In this document: positions 34,881-43,070 of the stretch, in pieces
Layout of the letters: each line of letters opens with the position of its first letter
How positions within the stretch are numbered: the first letter of the stretch is position 1
Source of the DNA: Microbacterium paraoxydans
Lineage (GTDB): Bacteria > Actinomycetota > Actinomycetes > Actinomycetales > Microbacteriaceae
Direction: 5' to 3'
Length of the DNA stretch: 64,000 bases
NCBI RefSeq assembly: GCF_900105335.1
Contig: NZ_LT629770.1
Location: forward strand, 3,472,001 to 3,536,000
Position numbers and translations under genes: made by a program
The notes under the pieces: generated by a model
What the model saw: the letters and a program-made list of their open reading frames with translations, nothing else
The model's database searches: none
Told to the model about the DNA's origin: nothing

Positions 34881-36191
34881 TCAGCGTCGTCCCATCCCGA
34901 GGTAGGTCCAGCCGGCAGCCCGCCACGCGTCGGCATCCAGACAGTTCCGCCCGTCGATCACGATGCGGCCCCGCACGAGCCCGCCGGCGTGCTGGGGACG
35001 GAGCTCCCGGCGGTACTCGTCCCACTCCGTGACGACGACGACCGCATCCGCGTCCCGCAGGGCCTCGTCCCTGGACGAGGCGTACCCGAGCTGCGGATGT
35101 CGTTCGCGGGCGTTCTCGATCGCCGCGGGATCCGTCACCACGACATCGGCCCCCAGTCCCCGCAGCCGCACGGCGACCTCCAGGGCGGGAGAGTCGCGGA
35201 CGTCGTCGCTGAAGGGCTTGAAGGCCGCACCGAGGACGGCGATCCTCCGCCCGAAGACGAGGCCGCCGAGCGCATCCACCACGAGGCGCACCGCCCGATC
35301 CCGTCGGCGGAGGTTGATGGCGTCCACCTCGTGCAGGAACCCGACGGCCTCCCCGCGTCCGAGCTCCTCGGCGCGCGCCGCGAACGCGCGGATGTCCTTG
35401 GGCAGGCAGCCGCCCCCGAACCCGATTCCCGAGCCGAGGTAGCGACGGCCGATGCGCGGGTCGTGTCCGAGTGCTTCGGCGAGGAGGGTGACGTCCGCTC
35501 CGGCCGCCTCGGCGATCTCGGCCATGGCGTTGATGAACGAGATCTTCGTCGCGAGGAACGCGTTGGCGGCGCCCTTCACGAGCTCCGCGGTGGCCAGGTC
35601 GGTGACGAGGAAGGGCGCGCCCGCGTCGATCGCCGCGGCGTACACGCGGCGGAGCAGGTCGACGGCGGCGGCGCCCTGCGGGGTGTCCTCGACGCCGGCC
35701 ACCAGACGGTCGGGGCGGAGGGTGTCGTGGACGGCCCAGCCCTCCCGGAGGAACTCGGGGTTCCAGGCGAGCGTCGCGCCGGTCTCCGCGATCCGACGGG
35801 CGAGACGGGCTGCGGTGCCCACGGGGACCGTCGACTTCCCGGCCACAACCGCCCCCGGTCGCAGGTGGGGGAGCAGCCCGTCGATCGCCGCGTCGACGAA
35901 GCGGAGGTCGGCCGCGGGCCCGGAGGCGGACTGCGGGGTACCGACCGCGAGGAAGTGCACCTCCGCCCCGGCAGCGGCCGCCGGATCAGCGGCGAAGCGC
36001 AACCGCCCTGACCGCACCCCGTCCTCGAGGAGCTCGGCGAGGCCAGGCTCGAAGAAGGGCGCGGCACCCGCGGTGAGGTCGGCGACCTTGCCCTCGTCCA
36101 CGTCGATCCCCACGACATCGTGACCGAGCGAGGCCATCGCCGCAGCGTGCACCGCTCCCAGATACCCGCATCCGATCACTGACATCCGCAT
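34881..36191 (-). CDS. ugd: UDP-glucose 6-dehydrogenase
   Basis: Oxidises UDP-glucose to UDP-glucuronate with two NAD+. The 436 residues begin with a Rossmann loop (MSVIGCGYLGAVHAAAMA). They include FLREGWAVHDTLRPDRLV, the Lys of ELVKGAANAFLATKISFINA, the catalytic Cys in GFGGGCLPKD near 262, and C-terminal VLGAAFKPFSDDVRDSPAL. The ATG at 36191 is chosen because the earlier frame is arginine-rich and lacks homology. Three GGTGAAC-type repeats lie 44-72 bases upstream. It converges on the glycosyltransferase fusion gene, which may use a glucuronate-bearing lipid. Confidence 0.93.
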   Translation of the reverse strand: MRMSVIGCGYLGAVHAAAMASLGHDVVGIDVDEGKVADLTAGAAPFFEPGLAELLEDGVRSGRLRFAADPAAAAGAEVHFLAVGTPQSASGPAADLRFVDAAIDGLLPHLRPGAVVAGKSTVPVGTAARLARRIAETGATLAWNPEFLREGWAVHDTLRPDRLVAGVEDTPQGAAAVDLLRRVYAAAIDAGAPFLVTDLATAELVKGAANAFLATKISFINAMAEIAEAAGADVTLLAEALGHDPRIGRRYLGSGIGFGGGCLPKDIRAFAARAEELGRGEAVGFLHEVDAINLRRRDRAVRLVVDALGGLVFGRRIAVLGAAFKPFSDDVRDSPALEVAVRLRGLGADVVVTDPAAIENARERHPQLGYASSRDEALRDADAVVVVTEWDEYRRELRPQHAGGLVRGRIVIDGRNCLDADAWRAAGWTYLGMGRR

Positions 36192-36234
36192 GCGCCCAGC
36201 ACAGCCGAGCCGTCTCTCGCTCCGGCGCACGCAC

Positions 36235-36263
36235 GGTGAACGCCGGGTGACGGTCGGGTGTCG
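36235..36263. promoter_or_regulatory. Three 11-base PHO-box-like direct repeats upstream of ugd
   Basis: GGTGAAC (36235), GGTGACG (36246) and GGTGTCG (36257) repeat with an exact 11-base period. In the direction of ugd they read as GTTCACC, CGTCACC and CGACACC, from about -44 to -72 from the start. This is the architecture of a PhoP operator; the regulator itself is not in the window. Confidence 0.6.
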
Positions 36264-36321
36264 GGACCGCGCCGAGCGCGGAACCCTCGGGTCTTGACGG
36301 ACACGCTGGTAGTGTGGTCGA

Positions 36322-36339
36322 GGGTGACTCCGGTCACCC
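36322..36339 (+). ncRNA. 5'-terminal hairpin of the pnp leader
   Basis: GGGTGAC-TCCG-GTCACCC, a perfect 7-bp stem closed by a C(UCCG)G tetraloop of the very stable UNCG class. It starts about seven bases after TAGTGT, so it would sit at the very 5' end of the pnp mRNA. It may stabilise the message or serve in PNPase autoregulation, which works through leader processing in E. coli. Confidence 0.5.
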
Positions 36340-36550
36340 GACAATTTCACATCGACTCATGGAGCGATCGGCGGAGAAGCTGGTCCCCTGTGGTGGGTTC
36401 CTCGGCGCACGTCGGGTGGCTTTCTACTGGTGGCCAGCGCAGGCGAGATTCGCGGGAATGCCCGCGCGCCCGAACCCTTCCGTTCCGCTCCTTTGAACAC
36501 GCTCGCGCGTCACACGGATTCGCGAGTCTAAACAAAGAAGGAGAGACCTC

Positions 36551-38824
36551 TTGGAAGGTCCTGAAATCACCGCCACCGAGGCCGTTCTCGACAACGGCCG
36601 CTTCGGCACCCGCACCATCCGCTTCGAGACCGGCCGCCTCGCGCAGCAGGCTCAGGGCGCCGTCGCCGCCTACCTGGACGGCGAGACCATGCTCCTGTCG
36701 GCCACGAGCGCGGGCAAGCACCCGCGAGAGGGCTTCGACTTCTTCCCGCTGACGGTCGACGTCGAGGAGCGCTCCTACGCCGCCGGCAAGATCCCCGGCT
36801 CGTTCTTCCGTCGCGAGGGTCGTCCCTCGACCGAGGCGATCCTGGTCTGCCGTCTGATCGACCGTCCGCTGCGCCCGTCGTTCGTCGACGGCCTGCGCAA
36901 CGAGGTCCAGATCGTCATCACGGTCCTCTCGATCGCGCCGGGCGAGTTCTACGACGCCCTCGCGATCAACGCCGCGTCCGCGTCCACCCAGATCTCGGGT
37001 CTGCCGTTCTCGGGTCCCGTCGCCGGTGTGCGCCTCGCGTTCATCCCCGGTCACGGTCAGCACGAGGACCAGTGGGTCGCGTTCCCGACCGCCGAGCAGG
37101 TCTCCGAGGCCGTGTTCGACCTCATCGTCGCCGGCCGCGTGGTCACCAAGGCCGACGGCTCCGAGGACGTCGCGATCATGATGGTCGAGGCGGAGGCGAC
37201 CGAGGGCAGCTGGAACCTGATCAAGGCCGGTGCCACCAAGCCCGACGAGACCATCGTGGCCCAGGGCCTCGAGGCCTCGAAGCCGTTCATCGCCCAGCTC
37301 GTCAAGGCCCAGGCCGAGCTCGCCGCCACCGCGTCGAAGGAGCCGGGCGTCTACCCGGTCTTCCCCGCGTACAGCGACGAGGTCTACGACTTCGTGTCCG
37401 AGCGCGCGTTCGCCGAGCTGAGCGACGTCTACCAGATCGCCGACAAGACCGAGCGCCAGAACGCCGACGACGCGATCAAGGACCGCGTCAAGGCCGAGCT
37501 CATCGAGGCCACCGAGGCGGGTTCGCTCCCGGCCGCGGCCCCGCTGGAGTTCTCCGCGGCGTACAAGTCCGTCACGAAGAAGATCGTCCGTGGTCGCATC
37601 CTCACCGAGGGCACCCGCATCGACGGCCGCGGGCTGGCGGACATCCGTCCGCTCGACGCCGAGGTGCAGGTCATCCCGCGCGTGCACGGCTCCGCGATCT
37701 TCCAGCGCGGCGAGACCCAGATCATGGGTGTCACCACGCTGAACATGCTCAAGATGGAGCAGCAGATCGACTCGCTGTCGCCCACGACCAGCAAGCGCTA
37801 CATGCACCACTACAACTTCCCGCCCTACTCGACCGGTGAGACCGGCCGCGTGGGTTCGCCGAAGCGTCGCGAGATCGGGCACGGCTTCCTCGCCGAGCGC
37901 GCACTGGTGCCGGTTCTGCCGAGCCGCGAGGAGTTCCCGTACGCGATCCGTCAGGTGTCCGAGGCGCTGAGCTCCAACGGCTCCACCTCGATGGGCTCCG
38001 TCTGCGCGTCGACCCTCTCGCTCCTCAACGCGGGTGTGCCGCTGCGCGCCCCCGTCGCCGGCATCGCGATGGGCCTCGTCTCCGACGAGGTCAACGGGGA
38101 GACGCGGTACGCGGCGCTGACCGACATCCTGGGTGCGGAGGACGCGCTCGGCGACATGGACTTCAAGGTCGCCGGCACGAGCGAGTTCGTCACCGCCATC
38201 CAGCTCGACACGAAGCTCGACGGCATCCCGTCGTCGGTGCTCGCGGGCGCGCTGACCCAGGCCAAGGACGCTCGTCTGACGATCCTCAACGTCCTGAACG
38301 CCGCGATCGACGCTCCCGACGAGATGGCACCCACCGCGCCGCGCGTCATCAGCGTCCAGATCCCGGTCGACAAGATCGGCGAGCTGATCGGCCCGAAGGG
38401 CAAGACGATCAACGCGATCCAGGACGAGACCGGCGCGCAGATCTCCATCGAGGAGGACGGCACCGTCTACATCGGCGCGACCGACGGCCCCTCGGCCGAG
38501 GCCGCCCGTGCCCAGGTCAACGCGATCGCCAACCCGACCAACCCGGAGGTCGGCGAGCAGTTCCTCGGCACCGTCGTGAAGATCGCCACCTTCGGCGCCT
38601 TCATCTCGCTGCTGCCGGGCAAGGACGGTCTGCTGCACGTCACCGAGGTGCGCAAGCTCGCCGGTGGCAAGCGTGTGGAGAACGTCGAGGACGTGCTCTC
38701 CGTCGGCCAGAAGATCCTCGTGAAGATCACGAAGATCGACGATCGCGGCAAGCTGTCGCTCGAGCCCGTGCTCGACGATGCGCCCGCTGCGGACGAGGCT
38801 CCGGCCGAGGACGCCGCCGAGTAA
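36551..38824 (+). CDS. pnp: Polyribonucleotide nucleotidyltransferase (PNPase)
   Basis: A 3'-to-5' phosphorolytic exoribonuclease, here 757 residues. Two RNase PH domains (~10-240 and ~340-560) flank an all-helical linker. The second has [14 protein letters not shown] and the catalytic block [19 protein letters not shown] domain (~598-655, [22 protein letters not shown]) and an S1 domain (~665-735, [22 protein letters not shown]) follow, with an acidic tail. The TTG start fits the [17 protein letters not shown]-terminus and an [11 protein letters not shown]. It is unusually far from rpsO and ends in a strong terminator. Confidence 0.97.
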   Translation: MEGPEITATEAVLDNGRFGTRTIRFETGRLAQQAQGAVAAYLDGETMLLSATSAGKHPREGFDFFPLTVDVEERSYAAGKIPGSFFRREGRPSTEAILVCRLIDRPLRPSFVDGLRNEVQIVITVLSIAPGEFYDALAINAASASTQISGLPFSGPVAGVRLAFIPGHGQHEDQWVAFPTAEQVSEAVFDLIVAGRVVTKADGSEDVAIMMVEAEATEGSWNLIKAGATKPDETIVAQGLEASKPFIAQLVKAQAELAATASKEPGVYPVFPAYSDEVYDFVSERAFAELSDVYQIADKTERQNADDAIKDRVKAELIEATEAGSLPAAAPLEFSAAYKSVTKKIVRGRILTEGTRIDGRGLADIRPLDAEVQVIPRVHGSAIFQRGETQIMGVTTLNMLKMEQQIDSLSPTTSKRYMHHYNFPPYSTGETGRVGSPKRREIGHGFLAERALVPVLPSREEFPYAIRQVSEALSSNGSTSMGSVCASTLSLLNAGVPLRAPVAGIAMGLVSDEVNGETRYAALTDILGAEDALGDMDFKVAGTSEFVTAIQLDTKLDGIPSSVLAGALTQAKDARLTILNVLNAAIDAPDEMAPTAPRVISVQIPVDKIGELIGPKGKTINAIQDETGAQISIEEDGTVYIGATDGPSAEAARAQVNAIANPTNPEVGEQFLGTVVKIATFGAFISLLPGKDGLLHVTEVRKLAGGKRVENVEDVLSVGQKILVKITKIDDRGKLSLEPVLDDAPAADEAPAEDAAE

Positions 38825-38836
38825 GACACGGATGAC

Positions 38837-38877
38837 ACGGAACCCGGGTCTCTCCGTCGGAGAGGCCCGGGTTCCGT
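38837..38877 (+). terminator. Terminator of pnp
   Basis: A 19-base stem starting ACGGAACCCGGG with a single G-T pair and a three-base loop, 13 bases after the pnp stop. Confidence 0.9.
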
Positions 38878-39002
38878 CGTCTGTGCCGTGATCGAAACGT
38901 TATGGGAAGTTTGCGCGCCGTTCCCCGGATTGGTCGGGACGTTCGCGCACGTCGCATACCCTCGAAGTACGCACCGGGGGGTGCCAGCGAAGCAGTGATG
39001 TC

Positions 39003-39020
39003 GATCGGCTCCGGCCGATC
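39003..39020 (+). ncRNA. Hairpin just upstream of the AKR-like gene
   Basis: GATCGGC-TCCG-GCCGATC, a 7-bp stem with a UNCG-type loop, 17 bases before the start and next to the GGGGGTGAG RBS. It may affect translation. A TACCCT hexamer near 38957 is a possible -10. Confidence 0.35.
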
Positions 39021-39037
39021 ACGGCGGGGGTGAGAGT

Positions 39038-40066
39038 ATGCGGTTGTTCAGCGTAGGCGCAGGAACACCTGCTGAACGCGCCCCGCAGGAGCACGAGGAC
39101 CACCCCTCCGCTCCCATCCCCATCGTCGGGCCCGGCGTGGGGGAGTCCATCCGCGCCGCCCTCGGCGAGACCGGGTACGAGACGTTCCCGCTCATGCTCG
39201 GCGCCGCGGAGTTCGGATGGAACGTCGATCTCGAGACGAGCCACGGCATCCTCGACCGCTACGTGGAGTTCGGCGGCAACGCCATCCATACCGCGGACGG
39301 GTTCTCCGGCGGGCGGAGCGAGCACATCCTCGGGCAGTGGCTGCGGTCGCGGGACCAGCGCGAGCGCGTCGTCCTGAGCGTGCGCATCGGAGCCCACGCC
39401 GACAACCCCGGCCTGGGATCGGTCAACCTCGTCCGTGCCGTCGAGGGGTCGCTGACCCGGCTCGGCGTCGAGCGCATCGACGTGCTGTACCTGGACGCCA
39501 CGCTGGATGCGACGACCAACCTCGAGGACACCCTGGCCACGGTCGAGTGGCTCGTCGAGGCGGGGAAGATCGGGGCGCTCGGCGCGTACGGCTTCACGCC
39601 GGAGAGGCTCGTCGAGGCGCGGATCCTCGCGTCGGCGGGATATCCGCGCATCACGGTGATCGACACGCCGTACAACCTCGTCCGCCGGCAGCCGTTCGAG
39701 GGCGACCTGCGGCTCGTCGCCGGCGCGCAGAACCTCGCCGTGACGCCGTCCCACGCTCTGGAGCACGGATTCCTGTCCGGCCGTCACCGGACGAAGGCCC
39801 TCGCATCGCGCGGCGTCCGCGGCGAGCAGCTGCGGGGTCACCTCAACCGCCGCGGGACCAAGGTGCTGCGTGCGCTGGATCAGGTCGCGGCGGAGCTCGC
39901 CGTGCCTGTCGCGGCCGTGTCCATCGCATGGCTGCTCGCACAGCGCACGGTCGCCGCGCCGATCGTGAACACGTTCGCGACCGACCACGTCGACGAGCTG
40001 ATGCAGGGCGCGGGGGTCACGCTGTCCCGGGTGCAGGTCGCCGACCTCACCCGCGCGGGCGCCTGA
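39038..40066 (+). CDS. Aldo/keto-reductase-like protein lacking the catalytic tetrad
   Basis: 342 residues. After a ~45-residue polar N-terminus comes an AKR TIM barrel: GGNAIHTADGFSGGRSEHILGQWL, RLGVERIDVLYLDATLD, VEWLVEAGKIGALGAYGF and HGFLSGRHR. In active family members these positions read DTADxYG, TK and LH. Here Asp is His (IHTAD), Tyr is Phe (DGFSGG), Lys is Arg (VLSVRIG) and His is Asp (LYLDA). All four tetrad residues are replaced, so a non-reductase, ligand-sensing or structural role is likely. The ATG follows GGGGGTGAG. It lies alone after pnp. Confidence 0.8.
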   Translation: MRLFSVGAGTPAERAPQEHEDHPSAPIPIVGPGVGESIRAALGETGYETFPLMLGAAEFGWNVDLETSHGILDRYVEFGGNAIHTADGFSGGRSEHILGQWLRSRDQRERVVLSVRIGAHADNPGLGSVNLVRAVEGSLTRLGVERIDVLYLDATLDATTNLEDTLATVEWLVEAGKIGALGAYGFTPERLVEARILASAGYPRITVIDTPYNLVRRQPFEGDLRLVAGAQNLAVTPSHALEHGFLSGRHRTKALASRGVRGEQLRGHLNRRGTKVLRALDQVAAELAVPVAAVSIAWLLAQRTVAAPIVNTFATDHVDELMQGAGVTLSRVQVADLTRAGA

Positions 40067-40139
40067 GCTCGCGGCGCCCGTGACATAGGGTGGAAGAGGA
40101 AGACCGGCGGATGCTGGCGATGAGGCGAGCGAGCGAGTT

Positions 40140-40742
40140 GTGACGCACTACATATATCTGGTCAGACACGGTGAACATCAGGATGCCGAGCACGGCCTCG
40201 CCGACGGACCGCTCTCCCCGCGCGGTCAGCGGCAGGCGGAGCTCATCGCGGACCGCCTGTCCGGCCTCCCGCTCGACGCCGTCTGGCACTCGCCGCTCCT
40301 GAGGGCCGCGGAGACGGCGAGAGCGATCGCCGGCCGACTCCCGTCCGTGGATCCGGAGCCCTCCGCTCTGCTCTTCGACTGCGTGCCGACGGGGATGACG
40401 GAGGAGACGCCGGCGGTGTTCGAGCCCTTCTTCGGCTCCGTGACCGAGGCGGAGATCGAGGCGGGCCGCGCGCAGATGTCGGATGCCGTCAACGAGTTCC
40501 TCGTGCGGAAGACCGGCGACGTGCACGAGGTGCTCATCACCCACAACTTCGTGATCTCGTGGTTCGTGCGTGAGGTCCTCGCCGCACCGGACTGGCGCTG
40601 GATGACCCTGAACCAGTCGCACTGCGGGTTGACGGTGATCGCACAGAAGCAGGGACGGCCGTGGACCCTGCTCACGCACAACGACACCGGCCATCTACCG
40701 ATGGAGCTGCGGACGGGGATCCCGGACGCGCTGCTGGTCTGA
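40140..40742 (+). CDS. Histidine phosphatase family protein
   Basis: 200 residues of the phosphoglycerate-mutase-like superfamily. IYLVRHGEHQDAEHG holds the phospho-accepting His, LSPRGQRQAELIADRL the core Arg region, WHSPLLRAAETARAI the second Arg, and LITHNFVISWFVREV the second catalytic His. The substrate is not fixed; small phosphorylated metabolites or phosphoproteins are typical. GTG start. TAGGGT at 40086-40091 is a probable -10 with a leader of about 40 bases. Confidence 0.88.
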   Translation: MTHYIYLVRHGEHQDAEHGLADGPLSPRGQRQAELIADRLSGLPLDAVWHSPLLRAAETARAIAGRLPSVDPEPSALLFDCVPTGMTEETPAVFEPFFGSVTEAEIEAGRAQMSDAVNEFLVRKTGDVHEVLITHNFVISWFVREVLAAPDWRWMTLNQSHCGLTVIAQKQGRPWTLLTHNDTGHLPMELRTGIPDALLV

Positions 40743-40797
40743 TCGACGCCTCCGCGCGCCGCGTCCCCCGGCCGACGCCCGGAAATAGACTGGACGT

Positions 40798-41538
40798 ATG
40801 ACCACGAAGGTAGCCCTCGTCGGCGGGACCGGAAAGCTCGGAACGATCATCGGCGCCGTGATCGCTGAGCTGGACGGCTTCGAGGTGAGCCGCGTCCTGA
40901 CGTCGGCGAGTGACCTCTCGGAGCTCGCAGGCGCCGACCTCGTGATCGACGCCTCCACGCCGCAGGTCAGCATCGACGTGGTGCGCACGGCCGTGGAGCA
41001 CGGGCTGAACGTCCTCGTCGCCACCTCCGGCTGGTCGGCGGAGCGGATCGCCCTCGTCCGTCCGCTCGTCGAGGCCGCCGACACCGGAGCGGTGTTCATC
41101 CCGAACTTCTCCCTCGGCTCCGTTCTCGGCTCGGCCCTCGCGGCGGCCGCCGCGCCCTACTTCGGCTCGGCGGAGATCGTCGAGGCGCACCGCGATACGA
41201 AGGTGGACTCGCCCAGCGGGACAGCCGTCCGCACGGCGGAGCTCATCGCCGCCGCGCGTGCGACCCAGGGTCCGGTGAGTGCGCCGCATGCAGACCAGCG
41301 CGCGCGGGGACAGCAGGTGGGCAGCGTGCCCATCCACTCGCTCCGCCGTCCCGGGGTGATCGCCAAGCAGGAGGTGATCCTCTCCGGACCGGGGGAGTCG
41401 CTGACCTTCACGCATGACACCACCGACCCGGCCCTGGCGTATGCGCCGGGGATCCGCCTGGCCGTGCCCTATACGGCCACCGCCACCGGCGTCGTGGTGG
41501 GCCTGGAGAACATGCTCGACATCGGCATCCGCTCGTGA
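40798..41538 (+). CDS. dapB: 4-hydroxy-tetrahydrodipicolinate reductase
   Basis: Reduces hydroxytetrahydrodipicolinate in the DAP/lysine pathway. The 246 residues have an N-terminal Rossmann loop (VALVGGTGKLGTII) and the catalytic block EAHRDTKVDSPSGTA near 125. That block keeps the first His and the Lys of the usual HHxxK but has Arg for the second His and Ser for the Ala before PSGTA. The C-terminus GVVVGLENMLDIGIRS is typical. TAGACT lies six bases before the ATG, so it is probably leaderless. It overlaps the next gene by one base. Confidence 0.93.
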   Translation: MTTKVALVGGTGKLGTIIGAVIAELDGFEVSRVLTSASDLSELAGADLVIDASTPQVSIDVVRTAVEHGLNVLVATSGWSAERIALVRPLVEAADTGAVFIPNFSLGSVLGSALAAAAAPYFGSAEIVEAHRDTKVDSPSGTAVRTAELIAAARATQGPVSAPHADQRARGQQVGSVPIHSLRRPGVIAKQEVILSGPGESLTFTHDTTDPALAYAPGIRLAVPYTATATGVVVGLENMLDIGIRS

Positions 41539-41972
41539 TGTCCCGGATCGGGGTCGGGCTGATGGCCGCGGCCCTCCTGCTCTACCTCGTCGTGGCCGGC
41601 TGGCTCGCCGTCATGTTCCTCGCCGTGGGGACGCCGGTCTCCATCGGGATGGGCATCACGCTCCTCGTGCTCGCACCCGTGGGCGGGTGGGCGCTGGTGC
41701 GCGAGATGCTCTTCGGCTTCGGCGCCGACCGGCTGGGGCGCCTGCTCGACGCTGAGGGCGGCATGCCGCCCGTGGAGACCGAGCTCACGCCCAGCGGACG
41801 CATCGCCCGCAAGGATGCCGATGCGCTCGTCGCGCGCTACACGGCGGAGGCGGAGGCGGCGCCGACCGACTGGCGGGCGCGCTATCGCCTCGGCGTCGTG
41901 CAGGATGCGGCGGGACGCCGCAAGGACGCCAGGGCGAGCATCCGACAGGCGATCAGCCTCTCCCGCGCCTGA
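41538..41972 (+). CDS. Membrane-anchored protein with a TPR-like tail
   Basis: 144 residues. Two hydrophobic helices (about 3-28 and 34-52) precede a soluble helical tail in which DWRARYRLGVVQDAAGRRKDARASI resembles a single tetratricopeptide-type hairpin. Its ATG overlaps the dapB stop (TGATG), so it is probably co-translated. The function is unknown; it recurs next to dapB in relatives as far as I recall, which suggests an ordinary housekeeping role. Confidence 0.78.
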   Translation: MSRIGVGLMAAALLLYLVVAGWLAVMFLAVGTPVSIGMGITLLVLAPVGGWALVREMLFGFGADRLGRLLDAEGGMPPVETELTPSGRIARKDADALVARYTAEAEAAPTDWRARYRLGVVQDAAGRRKDARASIRQAISLSRA

Positions 41973-41984
41973 CGTCCACGCGGC

Positions 41985-42410
41985 TCAGGCGAGCGTCGCC
42001 TCGAGCGTGATCTCGATCCCCGCGAGAGCCTGGGACACCGGGCATCCGGTCTTCGCCCCCTCGGCGATCTCCTGGAACTTCTCCGCGGTCAGACCCGGCA
42101 CCGTCGCGTTGACGTTGAGGTGGCTGCCGGTGATGCCGACGCCCGGCTTGAAGGTGACCGAGGCGCTGGTGTCGACGCGCTCCGGTGCGGTGCCGTTCTC
42201 GGCGAGTGCGTGCGAGAGCGCCATGCTGAAGCAGGAGGCATGGGCCGCGGCGATGAGCTCCTCCGGCGTCGTGGTCGTGTCGCTGCCCTCGCTGCGGGAC
42301 TTCCAGTCGATCGGGAACGTCCCCAGATGTGAGGAGGAGAAGGCGACCGTGCCGGAACCCTCCGTGAGCGATCCGGTCCAGGTGGCGGCGGCTTCACTGG
42401 TGACGGGCAT
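41985..42410 (-). CDS. OsmC-family peroxiredoxin-like protein
   Basis: 141 residues of the OsmC/Ohr fold. The two redox cysteines are in AAAHASCFSMALSHAL near 60 and AKTGCPVSQAL near 122. Family members reduce organic or lipid hydroperoxides with thiols. It is most like the OsmC subgroup (TWTGSLTEGSGTVAF and TTPEELIAAAHASC). A GGAGGA RBS precedes the ATG. Confidence 0.92.
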   Translation of the reverse strand: MPVTSEAAATWTGSLTEGSGTVAFSSSHLGTFPIDWKSRSEGSDTTTTPEELIAAAHASCFSMALSHALAENGTAPERVDTSASVTFKPGVGITGSHLNVNATVPGLTAEKFQEIAEGAKTGCPVSQALAGIEITLEATLA

Positions 42411-42494
42411 GGTTCCTCCGGTTCTGACGCCACCGGGGGAGCGGCGTCGCTTGGTCGCCAGCCTACCGAGCGACCGGGCCTTCGGGAACCGGCG

Positions 42495-43070
42495 TCAGGC
42501 GGCGCGGCGCGGTCGTCCGGTGAGCCCGACGCGCTGCAGCAGGAGGTAGAGCTGGCATCCGAGGCACAGTCCGAACACGGCGTTGAGGAAGGCGGCGAGG
42601 AACGCCGCGGCGGTGGCGATCGGAAGGGCCCACGGCACCCCGGCGAGGTGGAGCAGGAGGCCGAGTCCCACGACGACGAGACCCACGCCCTGGGCGAACC
42701 GCGGGGGACGGGGATCCTCCAGCTCTGCGGGCGGCGCGAGGCGCGGACGGACGAGGCGGCGGTAGAGGACGCCCCAGGGCGCGGTGGTGGGAGAGACGAC
42801 GCCCCAGAGGAACAGGAGCGCGATCAGCGTGGCCAGGAGGAAGCCAGGGTCGAGCACGCGCGCGACGGGCCCCGCGGCGGAGACCGCCCAGCCGCCTCCT
42901 CCGATGAACGCGAACTCCGACGACGCCGTGAGCGCGAACCAGCGATCGGGGGTCCGCGCGGTGGAGATCCCGATGAGGGCCAGGAACGTCGCGATGGCGA
43001 GCAGGAGCGCGGTGATCCCGGCGGCGAAGCGGGGCCCGCGCGGATCGATTCCGGGGGGAGGGGTCATCAT
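42495..43070 (-). CDS. DUF4395 membrane protein
   Basis: 191 residues with about four transmembrane helices. The C-terminal segment FLNAVFGLCLGCQLYLLLQR, with its CxxC-like pair, and GPRFAAGITALLLAIATF mark the DUF4395 family. The start at 43070 overlaps the stop of the thioredoxin-like gene (ATGA). The DUF4395/thioredoxin pairing is common in actinobacteria and suggests a membrane redox role, which is not demonstrated. Confidence 0.87.
   Translation of the reverse strand: MMTPPPGIDPRGPRFAAGITALLLAIATFLALIGISTARTPDRWFALTASSEFAFIGGGGWAVSAAGPVARVLDPGFLLATLIALLFLWGVVSPTTAPWGVLYRRLVRPRLAPPAELEDPRPPRFAQGVGLVVVGLGLLLHLAGVPWALPIATAAAFLAAFLNAVFGLCLGCQLYLLLQRVGLTGRPRRAA

Larger units (their letters stand above)
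36192..36550. promoter_or_regulatory. Intergenic region between ugd and pnp (no gene)
   Basis: These 359 bases hold the ugd promoter with PHO-box-like repeats on the left, a probable pnp -10 (TAGTGT, 36310-36315), a leader of about 230 bases and the pnp RBS (AAGGAGAG). TTGACG at 36294 looks like a -35 but is only ten bases from TAGTGT. Beyond the 5' hairpin, nothing else is recognised in the leader. Confidence 0.6.

Noticed and set aside
33225..36011. Very long plus-strand open frame (928 codons) across the GT4-SGNH gene and ugd
   Set aside because: It is a high-GC shadow: Arg/Pro/Ala-rich, no domains, and it spans two convergent genes with clear motifs in other frames.
36294..36315. TTGACG and TAGTGT as a -35/-10 pair for pnp
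   Set aside because: The spacing is only ten bases, too short for a sigma-70-type promoter; only the TAGTGT is kept as a candidate.
36347..38638. Long minus-strand open frame (763 codons) opposite pnp
   Set aside because: An antisense shadow of PNPase with no recognisable domain or start signal.
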